Assembly: GCF_932276165.1 (NCBI RefSeq)
Contig: NC_064002.1
Location: 2,542,001-2,606,000 of the forward strand
Direction: 5' to 3'
Source of the DNA: Plutella xylostella
Lineage: Eukaryota > Arthropoda > Insecta > Lepidoptera > Plutellidae
Length of the DNA: 64,000 nucleotides
A program made the translations under genes and the position numbers. Of this stretch, positions 49,253-60,018 are shown piece after piece (positions within the stretch are counted from its first letter, which is position 1; each line of letters starts with the position of its first letter). Below the pieces are notes generated by a model. It was not told the DNA's origin. It saw nothing but the letters and a program-made list of their open reading frames with translations, and did no database searches.

Positions 49253-49549
49253 TGTACGGTGTCGTACATAAATTCGCTGACTAGGTACATAACTGCAGTT
49301 CATTGCTACGATGACGCAAATACCTTAATTCTATTTATAGCTGCATTCTTTACATATTAATTCAATTGCAATAATAACTAACTACTGAGCAGTTCATATT
49401 ACTTAACTTATCGAGAGAAACTTACCGAATCTTTCTATACTTATAACTTACGTGTATCGTGTTGTGGTGATTATAATAAACCTGGATAATATCACGGATC
49501 TTTCATCTTCTACCAACCTACAAACTTAAGTGTGCGGTAACACCGTACA
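49253..49549 (+). repeat. 3' LTR of the BEL/Pao-like element
   Basis: Begins TGTACGGTGTCGTACATAA and ends TAACACCGTACA, forming a 10-bp terminal inverted repeat. The same 19 bases begin the element at 47094, which fixes the boundaries. Confidence 0.8.
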
Positions 49550-49554
49550 TAAAG

Positions 49555-50634
49555 CGTTTGTTTCTCACGATAGAAAAGCGAGTTCAAATCGGATGTTTGG
49601 AATGTTAATAATATGTAAACCATCGGTCTTACGGTGAGGGAAAACATCGTGAGTAAATCTGCATATTTACATAGTTGAGTAAACCCACAAAGCCACCAGA
49701 CCGCGTGGTGGGCAATGGAAACTTAGGATGAGCGCTTAAATCTTGGGGGCATAATAGTTCCATGGAGGGATCCTATCATATTTGAGTACGAGTAATTTAA
49801 AAGCCTTGTATGGAACGATTTCTGAATTTATTTATGAAGTATTAATGTTCCTTGCTAAATAGAATAGAATTAAATTAAAATATTTATATATTGTTGGCAT
49901 AGTGACTTCATAGACATAAAAGGGATCATACTTCAACACATTATAATAATAAGGATTATATTTTATAAACTAGCATTTCCCTCGAGCTTCACTTCACCTT
50001 GAAAGATTTTCCCGTGGGTATTCTGCGAAAAATTTAAGCCTGTATGTTCCGATGATTCTAAGCTTTAAGTTTTATCAAAATCCGTTTAGTTTTGGTAAGT
50101 ATAACAAACCTACTTACAAATTTTCACGGAAGGTTTATCTATTGTAAATTAGTTATTTCATACAAATGTTTTTTCCCGCTGAGTAAGAATGGTGGAAATT
50201 TCAGGAATTCCTTTCTTAGTGCTTAACTATACTACCTACGGAACCTACATGCCAAGTTTCATGATTGCAGCTTGAGTTTTTTGGGCTGTGCGTTGATGCC
50301 CAATCAGTCACTTTCTTCTTTTATACCTATATACAGACATATTATTATTATGGTAGATGTTCAGAAACCAAATAGATACCTATATTAATATCTCTTATTA
50401 TCCTATTTATGGATGGAGACAGTAAATGAATACATGTACCCAGTTAAATTACACTTCAGCATAGCACCCGGATGATGATTCCGCCCTAAAAGTCCACCAA
50501 CAAAATCAAACAAAAACATACGATTCGGTGTTATTTAATCAGAGCACTTTTCAATACTTTCTTCAACATAAAATTTGTACACTTTTAATTCAATTGGACT
50601 AGTATTTTCTTATTCTAATGTTGCTTTTTTTAAT
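49555..50634. other. Intergenic, mostly old repeat
   Basis: Contains a diverged interspersed repeat at about 49975-50345 (AAAATCCGTTTAGTTTTGG, then CCTACATGCCAAGTTTCATG and GGGCTGTGCGTTGATGCCCA), whose end is repeated at 54096-54195. No gene seen. Confidence 0.5.
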
Positions 50635-51391
50635 TTAACCGAGGAGGGAGGCGACGACAGCCGGGGGCACTCCGCCGCCGGGGCCCTGCTCGATGGTGGG
50701 CTGGTAGCCGTTGTCGTCGGCCAGGTAGGTGACGGTGTAGGTGACTCCGTCGGGACCCACCCACGAGTAGGACCCGCGGACCACCAGCGACTCGTTCTCC
50801 TGTCCGGCGTTCTTTAGCTCTCCGGTCTCGTCGTGCCTCTGCCCGTTGGATTGCTCGTACCTGATGGCGGGAAGTGAGTTAGTCTATGGGTTTTATTGAG
50901 CTTTAAATGTTAATTCTGTTTTTGTTGCTTTGTTGGACTGCTTTTGAATATGGAGCCAAAGATCTAGAAGATCACCTACTATCTCTAATTTCTAAGGCGC
51001 ATCGACTTACCCGTATCTGTATTGTCCGAGACCGATGTTGTCAGACTCATACCGCAGGGTCTGTACGTCGTCGTAGGCCTGCCTGGCGGACCTGTCCTGG
51101 GGCGCCGCCGCCGCTACCGCCACTAGAGCAAGGACTACGAACTGCGAACAAAACAATACGATAGAGCTCTTGCACTCCATCAGGCACTCAGGGTGCGTCA
51201 AGAATGATGATGACTCAAGGCCCTTGTCCACTGCATCATTAACATGTCGAAATCCGTGTCACATCCTAGCAATTTCAAGGATGCATTTAAGATCACTTTG
51301 TCACAAAAAATCCATTGCACTGAAGGTAATCATCCTGCGGTGTCGCAACACTTCATTTAGTCACATTTAAATCACAACTAACCAATTTCAT
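50635..51391 (-). CDS. RR-1 cuticular protein (CPR-F)
   Basis: Exons 51383-51391 (MKL, donor GTTAGT), 51011-51141 and 50635-50860 encode 121 residues. The signal peptide MKLFVVLALVAVAAAAPQ is followed by DRSARQAYDDVQTLRYESDN and the RR-1 domain: YRYGYEQSNGQRHDETGELK, GSYSWVGPDGVTYTVTYLAD and DNGYQPTIEQGPG. The last residues are hydrophobic (VPPAVVASLLG). It is predicted to be a secreted chitin-binding cuticle protein. It is the paralogue of CPR-G 3.8 kb away, with the same promoter; F has DD where G has a one-residue deletion (AYDDVQT against AYGVQI). Introns are short (150 and 241 bp). Confidence 0.95.
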
Positions 51392-51465
51392 GTTGATTTT
51401 GGAGTGATCGGGTGCTCTGAATCGAGGTAACTTGAGGAATGTGTAGCCATAGATCTGGGCTCATC

Positions 51466-51473
51466 TTTTTATA
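51466..51473 (-). promoter_or_regulatory. TATA box of CPR-F
   Basis: TATAAAAA on the minus strand, 75 bp upstream of the ATG. The box and about 90 bp around it, including the leader, are nearly identical in CPR-G. Confidence 0.8.
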
Positions 51474-53332
51474 CTCGTTAGAATATGGCATTTCGACACG
51501 CGGTCGGGCGCTGCGGCGCCGCCACTTCAAAAGCTGCGAAGGTAAGCTGTGTATCGGCTGAGGACACCGTTTACGTCTTTCCAAATATATTTGTCTAATT
51601 ATATGTTTTTATTTTTTTGAATCAGTTGAGCGGTGGTTAGATTTGATTGATGAATTAATAGTGTAGTGAAATTAGACGTTAACAATGCAAAATGCAATCA
51701 CAGTAATTTTTCAATCAACTTATCAAAGTGTTAGATTGTTTTTGACGAAATTTACTAACACTCCAGTCATTTTAAACATACCACATGAAAAAGTCCTCTG
51801 AGCGCTTTAGCGATGTTTCAGATTTTTTGCATCTAAAATTACAGTACTATAACTAAACTAATGATTTATAGTAGATAAATACCTACCTTCATTGATAGGT
51901 ACTCTGAATTCATAGGTCCTACAAAAAAATAATGGAGTGTTTTTTTTAAATTGTAGCTTTACTTACCGCATCACGATTGCTATCAGGCAAGGAAATACGG
52001 AAGTGTTCCATTCCTGCACGTAAGCACTCAGGTATTGTAATACTTTTAATTAACAACTACTTATGGATATAGGTAAGACTATCACAGGCAAAATATTGAC
52101 GTGCAATAAAATATGCAAATATTTTTTTATTCAGGAAACAAACAGTCACTTACTAAGTAATAATTTAACAAACATTTTTGTAGATAGACCTGGAGTTCCA
52201 TAAAAAGATACACAAATATTACATTAATTCACACTACATACGCTTACACTTAAAGAATTATAATAAAAGTTTAAGTTTAGGTTAACAATAAATTTAGTAA
52301 ATATAGGTACCTATATTATAATAACATTTATGTTTAACGAAACTCATCACATTTTTTTTAAATCTTTCTAAAACTTCTTTTTTGTATTGGCTTAAGGATA
52401 AATCAAAAATGTCAACATCAGTGAGATGCTTGTTGTAGCTATCTGCAGTTCGTCAAAAAAAGTATTTTTTGCATAGTTAGTGCTGCAACAGCTTGAAAAA
52501 AAGATAAATTTTGTACGAGAAGCGATTCGTGGTACTTTAATTCTACTTTGTTTAGTAAAGGAATTGAATCTACATGGTTGTTTATTAATTTATATAAGAA
52601 AATTGAATCTAAGTAAGATCGTCTGATTTCAAGGGAAATTATATTGTGTCGCTCACCTGAGATTTTGTAGTCTTGAAAACAGTTACCTAATCGGTAGTCT
52701 AATGATTTTAAAAATTTGTTTTGTATTTTTTTCTAATCTATCAATGTGAATCCTGTACTGAGAGTTCCATATCACGCTAGAAAAATCTAAAATGCTTCTG
52801 ACGTATGAGTAATACAGTGTTATAAGTGTAGCAGCACGATTGAACGGTTTTGATACTCAAAAAAAAATCCAAGACTCCTATATGCTTTTAGAACAATGTT
52901 GTCAATGTGAATATTAAAATGCATTTTAGAACCGAGAGTCACGCCGATCCCTTATTTGGTTAACACGTCTTAATACTCTGTCAGAAAAATGGTAATCGTA
53001 CAATATAGGATTATGTTTACGTGAAAAGGAGATTTCTCCGGATTTAAATGTAAATGGTTTTGATTACAGTAGTCTAGGAAAGAATCGAGATCAAATTGTA
53101 ATTGGTTGCAGTCTTCTAATGTAAGTATAGCTTTATAATTTTAGTATCATCTGCATACAAAAGATGAAGTGAGTTATGCAAAAAGTTATCAATATCATTT
53201 ATAAATAAACCAAATAGGAATGGGCCCAAATGCGATCCCTGCGGGACTCCTGATTCAATGGTAAGGGTCCTGGAAATATATCCTTTCAACGATACAGCTT
53301 GGCTCCTATTGCTAATATATGATTTTCGCAGT

Positions 53333-53550
53333 TTACACACCTACTAAAATTGTAACTTACACACAATGAATTAAAAATTTTGCAATGTTACTATAACTAG
53401 TTAATGAAGTTTTCTCCTGTTATTTACTTTATGTTTAACTTTTCGGCCCTCCAAGTCTATAAGTTTAGATTTAAGATAGCATGTATATTTTGTTTCCATA
53501 TGACTGTTTGAAGCCAAAATAAAACAAAATAAAATAAAATAAAAATATAA
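53333..53550. mobile_element. Insertion in the LINE, with AAAAT-type tail
   Basis: Reverse transcriptase coding sequence stops at ISSYI on one side and resumes at SNRSQAV on the other. The insert contains a run of AAAAT units near 53518-53545 and is otherwise AT-rich and unrecognised. Confidence 0.5.
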
Positions 53551-53654
53551 GACGATATCCACCGAAACAGATTTCCGTGTATACCGATCTTTAATAATTT
53601 TTTTACAAGAATTTTATGATTTATTTTATCAAAACCTTTAGAAATATCGGTATA

Positions 53655-53759
53655 AATAATAATAATAATAATAAATAAATCTTTTATTAATCCCATAAAA
53701 AGTGCACAGTATACATGATACCCCAAACAACACAGTTGTTTCTCGGGGTTAATTAAAAG
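53655..53759 (-). mobile_element. Retroposon with ATT tail inside the LINE
   Basis: The coding frame HAVYT is split from DISKG by about 105 bp ending (minus strand) in an ATT microsatellite, with a possible TATAC duplication at its borders. The body holds CCCCGAGAAACAACTGTGTT. SINE-like; family unknown. Confidence 0.6.
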
Positions 53760-54216
53760 TATACACGGCATGCACCTGGCAACCAGCATCAAGAGCATTA
53801 AGAATATAATCTGTATAAGTAATTAAATTAGTTTTTACACTTCGGCCTCGAAAGAATCCGTGCTGGTTTGGTGAGATATGTGGTGATATGGTTTTTATTA
53901 ATTCGTGTGACACAATTTTTTCAAATATTTTCATTAATATATTTTCAAATTGATTTATTTATGCTAAGGTCAGATTTTTCAATAGTAGAGATAAATGCAT
54001 GACAATAAGAAACCTCGTAATCGTTAGTAATAGCTTATTACAATTATACGAGATATCATGGTGTTTTACGCTGGTCTACGGCAAGGTCCAGTTATGCAAC
54101 TTACGTGCCAAGTTTCATGATGGTAGCTTGAGCCGTTTGGACTGTGCGTTGATGCCCAGTCACTTTCTTCTTTTATATAAATATACAGATAGATGATGGT
54201 AGATGTTCAGAAGCGA

Positions 54217-54217
54217 A

Positions 54218-54246
<29 letters not shown>
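54217..54246. repeat. AT dinucleotide repeat
   Basis: About fifteen AT units downstream of CPR-G. The corresponding place in the CPR-F unit lacks the expansion. Confidence 0.9.
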
Positions 54247-54250
<4 letters not shown>

Positions 54251-54482
54251 TCCCTTACTATCATAATTATTAACGGAGACAGTAAATGACTACATGTACC
54301 CACTTAACCTACTCTTCAAACTAGCACCCATAAAAATAAAAATAAAAAAATCAAACAAAACATATACAATTCGGTATTATTTAATCAGAGCACTTTTCTA
54401 TACTTTCTTCAACATAAAATTTGTACACTTTTTATTCAATTGGACTAGTATTTTCTTATTCTACTGTTGCTTTTTTTTTAAG

Positions 54483-55315
54483 TTAACCGAGCATGGTGGC
54501 GAGGACATTCGCGGGCACTCCGGCGCCAGGACCCTGCTCGATGGTGGGCTGGTAGCCGTTGTTGTCGGCCAGGTAGGTGACGGTGTAGGTGACTCCGTCG
54601 GGACCCACCCACGAGTAGGAACCGCGGACTACCAGCGACTCGTTCTCCTGTCCGGCGTTCTTCAGCTCTCCGGTCTCGTCGTGCCTCTGCCCGTTGGATT
54701 GCTCGTACCTGGTGGCGGGAAGTGGATTTTATTGAGATTTTAATGTTCATTCTGTTTTGTTGCTTTGTTTGTACGACTGGTTTTGAATATGGAGCCAATT
54801 ACTATCTCTAATTTCTAAGGCGATGCGACTTACCCGTATCTGTATTGTCCGAGGCCGATGTTGTCGAACTCATACCGCAGGATCTGTACGCCGTAGGCCT
54901 GTCGGGCCGACCTGTCCTGGGGCGCCGCCGCCGTCACCGCCACTAGAGCAAGGACTACGAACTGCGAACAAACATATATATGACATATAAGAATATTGTA
55001 TACCAATTACCAACTAGTTTTAAGTCTTTTTTCTAAAAGATAGCTCAGAAGTTTCTTGATTCCGTTCTTCTCCTTAAAACAGAAAGAGCCCCTTAGTTTG
55101 TAAAAATTGTCGTTCATCAGAAAATTTTATATTTATACGATAAATAAAAACATTTGACTTTGACTTTGACTTTGACTTTGACTTTGACTTTGACTTTGAC
55201 TTTGACTTTGACTTTGACTTTGACTTTGACTTTGACTTTGACTTTGAATTTAATGATCCTGCGGTGTCACAACACTTCATTTTGTCACATAAAAATCACA
55301 ACTAACCAATTTCAT
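54483..55315 (-). CDS. RR-1 cuticular protein (CPR-G)
   Basis: Exons 55307-55315 (MKL, donor GTTAGT), 54834-54961 and 54483-54708 encode 120 residues. The signal peptide MKLFVVLALVAVTAAAPQ precedes DRSARQAYGVQILRYEFDN and an RR-1 domain identical in its core to CPR-F (YEQSNGQRHDETGELK, GSYSWVGPDGVTYTVTYLAD). The C-terminus differs (GAGVPANVLATMLG). One codon is missing relative to CPR-F in exon 2, and several substitutions fall in the linker between the signal peptide and the domain, while the domain itself is conserved, consistent with selection on chitin binding. It is likely coexpressed with CPR-F given the duplicated promoter. Confidence 0.95.
55153..55246. repeat. TTTGAC hexanucleotide array
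   Basis: About fifteen TTTGAC units following a sequence that ends GATAAATAAAAACA, as in the tails of some lepidopteran LINEs. It lies in intron 1 of CPR-G and is absent from CPR-F, so it arrived after the duplication. Confidence 0.9.
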
Positions 55316-55389
55316 GTTGATTTTGGAGTGATCGGGTGCTCTGAATCGAGGTAACTTGAGGAATGTGTGGCGATAGATCTGGGCTCATC

Positions 55390-55397
55390 TTTTTATA
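55390..55397 (-). promoter_or_regulatory. TATA box of CPR-G
   Basis: TATAAAAA on the minus strand, 75 bp upstream of the ATG, at the same distance as in CPR-F. Confidence 0.8.
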
Positions 55398-56163
55398 CTC
55401 GTTAGAATATGGATATAGTATGCATTTTTTTTCAAATCAAATCAAATCAATTATTTTATTGCCATCAAGTGTACATTTTTGAATATATAAGTAGAATTTA
55501 TGCATTTCAACACGCGTTCGGGGCGCTGCGGGACCGCCACTTCAAAAGCCAGCTGTGTATCGGCTGAGGACATCGTTTACGTCTTTCCAAATATATTTGT
55601 CTAATTATATGTTTTTATTTTTCTGAATCAGTTGAGCGGTGGTTAGATTTGATTGATGGATTAATAGTGTAGTGAAATTAGACGTTAACAATGCAAAATG
55701 CAATCACAGTAATTTTTCAATCAACTTGCAACAACAACAGTGTTAGATTATTTTTGACGAAAGTTACTAATACTCCAGTTATATGAAACATACCACATCG
55801 TAATGTCCCCTAACAGTACCTAGTGTATTCTGAAAATTGCAAACCCTGAAAACCTTGCTTATAATGCGCTTCAGCGATGTTTCAGATTTGTAGCGGCTAA
55901 AATTACACTGATTATTTTTAGATAAATACCTACCTTCATTGATAGGTACTCTGAATTCATGTCTAATAGCTAATAGGTAGGTCCTATAAAAAATTAACGG
56001 GGTTGTATTTTTAAAATTGTAGCTTTACTTACCGCATCACGATTGCTTTCAATTGGTAAGGTAATACGGAAGCGTACGTACGTACTTTTAATTAAGAACT
56101 ACTTAAAAGTAAGACCATCATAAGCAAAATATTGACGTGCAATAAAATATTTAAATATTGATT

Positions 56164-57485
56164 TCCAAATTGATTTAGGTAGGTTAGTTATAGCTTTTTA
56201 CAATTTGTATACGAGATATTAAGGTGTTTTACGCTGGTCATTCGTAATTTTTTTCTTGGGCAAGTTCCAGTTATGCAGAAAAGATACCTACATGTACAAA
56301 GGGTACTTGGACTTTACATTCGTAAACGGAAGCGATGCAGTTTGTGATTCATGGGATGGAAATGAGTAAACAGGACCGATGGCTCCCGCCACAAGCATAA
56401 TAGAAACAATGTAAGTAATGTTTTTTTAAAGTAGCCATATATATTGTGTCCAACCAAAAAGAAGCTACTAGGGTAGCTTCTTATTTACATGTCGTATCAG
56501 CTGTACTTATTTATATGAACGTACGGGTCCAGTGCACCCTGACTAGTCAATGACTCACGCTATCTATCTAAACTATATAATTCTTTCACCAGCCCTGCCT
56601 AGACCTGCCCTAAACCCACAACTCTAGTGTTAGTCACCAACACGCTAAAAATAAGATTATGTGCCTAATCTCCACATTCATGTACGTACAGACACTAGTA
56701 GGTATGTGTACAAATAGAAGAATAATAGATAGCTTATTTCACATTATACATAGATAGTCTCAAATATTGACTTGACATATAACGATTTGACATACCATCA
56801 ACGATTCTACGCGATAGGGTAATCTACAACGGACGAGTACATAATCTACCTCAAAACGAATATTGAAGTGAGAGGCTTTGTCAAGCATCATGAATGACGG
56901 TCCAAGGATGTTGTAGTTTTTCTCTAGTTTTCAAGTTGTCTAATAACTTTACTTTGCATATCTTTTTTGTAATTAAGTACTACCAGCATGGCTGGGGTTT
57001 GGTTGCTCAATAATTGAGGGGATTGTAAAAAAGAACCTGATCCTGATGACAAGAAACTGTTAAAGAGATTTTGTTATGAAAGTTATCAGCTATTGTCGAA
57101 CAAGAAGTATAAAACAAGTTTTTATGTATATCAAGTTTTGATACATATTCAACCAACTTTAAGTTTGTAACTACTGAGCTTCGACAAAACATATATGTTC
57201 GTTAATATGGCTAATAGTTTTTTAGGGCAAAGCGGGCTACCCCCGGCAACCACTTGTATACTTTTTATTTAACCAAATCTAATATCAAAGCTCTGTTGTG
57301 TGTTACTGCTTCCCTTATAGAGACTTTTCACATCTCGCACTTTAAAACACGTGGTTTAAACAATAAAAAAAACAACAACTTGTTTATATATTTTATAAAA
57401 ATATATTTGCTATTGTCGCTGCATTATTTAAACATAGCATTTCATGTACCTAGTATTTTGAATCAAACATCCGGTTAGTTATATA
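56164..57485. other. Intergenic, no gene seen
   Basis: Spacer between the CPR-G unit and the small secreted-protein gene. A 10-bp-arm palindrome AAGAAGCTAC/GTAGCTTCTT lies near 56459-56483. Other open frames are AT-rich and short. Confidence 0.45.
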
Positions 57486-59734
57486 TTAACGAATTTCGTC
57501 AGCTTCAGCGGGCGTCCAGTGGTGGTCCGCGGTCTTGGCCAGTTTTGAACCTATTTTCTCTCCTTCATCCCGATGTCCGTGGGTATTACCGTATCTGAAA
57601 AAATATATTATTTTATATAAATGTTATTATAATGCTTAAAACAATTATTAAATGAAAACCCCAAACACAAAAACATTTAAATATCAACTATGGGATAACA
57701 ATACCATTTACCCAATGGACTATTTAAAGTATGTATGTATGACGGATAGCCAGTGCATAGCCTGCTGAATGAAATTACACTACATTGCACTAGATTACAC
57801 ATATATTCTTTACGGGAACACCCAAATATTCCGAAAAACTTTTTTCCGAATTTGATAACCCCGAATATGTAATTTACGAAATATTGCAATACCGATTTTT
57901 TTAAATACCGAGTTATAATAATCACGAAAATTATAATTTCGAATATTATAATCACGAATATTGATATTACGATTGTTAAATATACGAATGTTAAAAAATA
58001 CGATTACTTTAATATACGAAAAATAAAATACCGATTTATTATAATCACGAAAAAGTCAAATCCCGATCGGAAATATGATAATTCGTGATTTTGACAAAAA
58101 AACATAAACGTCTTTAAAACTTTAGAACCAAAACCAAAAGATAGGTGCGACGACGAGCAAAGCGAGGAGGAGCGTGTTAGGTGCACATAGATATCGAAAA
58201 ACAAAGCGGAGCGCAGCGAAGCGGAGCGGAGCGTTTCAAATATAGAGCAAAACAATTGTTAGGATTTTTATGGTGTTTAAACTTAAAAACCTTAGGACCT
58301 AAACCTAAAGATAGGTGCGACGACGAGCAAAGCGAGGAGGAGCGTGTTAGGTGCACATAGATATCGAAAAACAAAGCGGAGCGCAGCGAAGCGGAGCGGA
58401 GCGTTTCAAATATAGAGCAAAACAATTGTTAGGATTTTTATGGTGTTTAAACTTAAAAACCTTAGGACCTAAACCTAAAGATAGGTGCGACGACGAGCAA
58501 AGCGAGGAGGAGCGTGTTAGGTGCACATTGATATCGAAAAACAAAGCGGAGCGCAGCGAAGCGGAGCGGAGCGTTTCACATAATATAGCTTAAAAAATAT
58601 TGTTTTTATACGCATTATGCTGCATTATTCATAATAGATAACCATTTCTTGTTAACTAAGAAACATTCGGGAATTTGTATTTTCGGAATATTAAAACTTC
58701 GGGATTCGTAATTTAAATAATTCGATATAATAAAAATCGTACTTTTGAAACATCGAAATAATAATATTCGGAAAATTGACTTTCGTCATTTTAATGAATG
58801 TGTTGTTTGAAATTTCGTTTATTAACTATTCGTGATTTTCGTTATTCGAAAACTTAAAATTCGGGATTGTGAATTATTCGGAACTATGAAATTCGAAATT
58901 TAAAAAATCGTTATTTTCATATTCGTAAAAAAGTAATTCGGAATTATGTAGTGTACCCATTCTTTACCTACCATCCTACTATTAAATAAAAATGACAAAG
59001 ATATTTGTACCCTTACCCATAGCTGCTGACGTCTACTTGGTCATAAGGACTGGCCTGCTTCACTTGTCCCTCCTGCGGGTAGGCAGCGCACGCGACCAGC
59101 ACCGCCGCCAGGGATAGTAGCAACACCTGGGAGAAAAAAACATAAATGTTTCATGTGATGTGATCTACAGATTTTAATCACTAATCATTTTAGTAGTTAG
59201 TTTATCATTAATTAGTTTATATGACTTTCGTTAAATATAGTCGTCGGTACAATTTTTTTTTAGTTTGTTCCTTTGAGCTTTGGGACCAAGTGACAGTAAA
59301 GCAACGCACCAATGGAGCCTCATCTTAACGGGGTCCGCAAGGCAGACGTATTTCCTATAGGAATACACAACAAGACAGAGTTACTCTATACTGACGAAAA
59401 ACAAACGAACGAGAGCTGTCGTGCAATCTGCACATTTAATACAACGGGACAGAGCCGTGACTCGTGCAGCAGCGTTCCTACGTTTTCCGTGATATAGAAT
59501 AAGAGTAAGTTCGCTTATCGCAACGGAAGCTTAAATTACACGTGTCTCATTTAGATGTAGATATCTAAGATATTTGCATATTTTGAGGACACTTTGTGTT
59601 GAATGTCGATAACATCGATACAGAGCTTCTTCTTCGGGAGATCCCAATTCTGACTGAGATTTTAAGCCGCGTTGGCTTAGAACTTAGGCTATAACGATAA
59701 AAACTACAAAAGGTCTTTCACTTACCAATTTCAT
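57486..59734 (-). CDS. Small secreted protein with CPR-like gene structure
   Basis: Exons 59726-59734 (MKL, donor GTAAGT), 59017-59126 and 57486-57594 encode 75 residues. The N-terminus MKLVLLLSLAAVLVACAAYP is a signal peptide; the mature chain is polar: QEGQVKQASPYDQVDVSSYG, YGNTHGHRDEGEKI, then KTADHHWTPAEADEIR. It has no RR domain, but it shares with the CPR genes the MKL first exon, both intron phases (0 and 2), a TATA box at a similar distance and the neighbourhood. The junction YGYGNTHGHRDEGE even recalls the YGYEQSNGQRHDETGE start of the RR-1 domain in CPR-F. I infer a cuticle-associated protein that lost, or never had, the chitin-binding half. Confidence 0.82.
57805..58967. mobile_element. 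Foldback / Mutator-like element with 9-bp TSD
   Basis: The 9-bp direct repeat ATTCTTTAC (57805-57813 and 58959-58967) flanks an element of 1,145 bp. Its ends are long, imperfect inverted repeats: GGGAACAC...ATTCCGAAAAACTTTTTT on the left and the complement of the right end, GGGTACAC...ATTCCGAATTACTTTTTT. The arms, about 270 and 320 bp, are made of irregular CCGAAT/ACGAAT words. Three GC-richer 170-bp repeats fill the centre. A 9-bp duplication with long modular arms matches foldback and Mutator-like elements. No transposase is present. It fills most of intron 2 of the small secreted-protein gene. Confidence 0.85.
58091..58590. repeat. Three 170-bp tandem repeats inside the foldback element
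   Basis: Each unit holds GATAGGTGCGACGACGAGCA, AAGCGAGGAGGAGCG, GGTGCACAT-GATATCGAAAA and AAAGCGGAGCGCAGCGAAGC. Units 2 and 3 are almost identical; unit 1 differs mainly at its left side. GC-rich purine stretches contrast with the AT-rich arms. Open frames here are repeat artefacts. Confidence 0.9.
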
Positions 59735-59780
59735 GTTGATGAAAAATTCTTTTGTGCTAGGAAATTTTTTAAGATCTTGT

Positions 59781-59788
59781 CTTTTATA
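59781..59788 (-). promoter_or_regulatory. TATA box of the small secreted-protein gene
   Basis: TATAAAAG on the minus strand, 47 bp upstream of the ATG at 59734. Confidence 0.7.
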
Positions 59789-60018
59789 CCTGTTTTTGTG
59801 TTTATTTAAATGATATTTCTTAAGTTTTCTGGTTTCTGTGCAAAATTTGCATTGTAAATGTCGACTTTGAATTTGATAAATGTGTTATACTTATTTTGAT
59901 ATAATTAAGTAGTCGTTTCTTAATGAAACATGATATAATACTTAAAATTAGATTGGATGTTATTTAATTTTAGCATTGTCAATGTCATTACTTAAAGAGC
60001 AATAAGTAGATACCTAAG

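Larger units (their letters stand above)
47089..49554 (+). mobile_element. Rearranged env-bearing LTR element (BEL/Pao-like)
   Basis: The 5-bp duplication TAAAG flanks the element on both sides (47089-47093, 49550-49554), and both outer ends start or finish with TGTACGGTGT/ACACCGTACA. Inside are only 19 bp of the 5' LTR, an inverted piece of pol, most of an env gene and a complete 297-bp 3' LTR. A 5-bp duplication and the pol type fit BEL/Pao. Gag, protease, integrase and most of pol are missing, so it is dead. Confidence 0.8.
50240..52125. repeat. Tandem duplication unit 1 (holds CPR-F)
   Basis: Matches 54096-56163 in the same order and orientation, from CCAAGTTTCATGAT-GCAGCTTGAG to the shared end AAAATATTGACGTGCAATAAAATAT. 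It covers the gene, its promoter and the repeat upstream of its 3' end. A dead Jockey-type LINE lies between the two units. Confidence 0.8.
52170..53940 (-). pseudogene. Dead Jockey-type LINE with two nested insertions
   Basis: On the minus strand, reverse transcriptase motifs appear in order: PNQHGFFRGRSVKTNL, DISKGFDKINHKIL, RSQAVSLKGY with GVPQGSHLGPFLFGLFINDI, and LLYADDTKI, then a decayed thumb region (DCNQLQFDLDSF). YADD is the catalytic aspartate pair. Reading is broken by frameshifts and by insertions at about 53655-53759 and 53333-53550. The 5' part with the endonuclease is missing. It sits between the two CPR duplication units. Confidence 0.85.
54096..56163. repeat. Tandem duplication unit 2 (holds CPR-G)
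   Basis: Partner of 50240-52125. It is longer because of insertions in intron 1 of CPR-G (TTTGAC array with LINE-like flank) and a repeat near 55410-55500 upstream of its TATA box. Confidence 0.8.

Noticed and set aside
55074..55354. Lys-Ser or Thr-Leu repeat proteins
   Set aside because: Both are translations of the TTTGAC microsatellite.
56459..56483. microRNA-like hairpin AAGAAGCTAC/GTAGCTTCTT
   Set aside because: Arms are only about 10 bp, too short for a precursor.
58004..58593. Several overlapping 65-83 codon proteins
   Set aside because: They arise from the 170-bp tandem repeats in the foldback element and occur on both strands.
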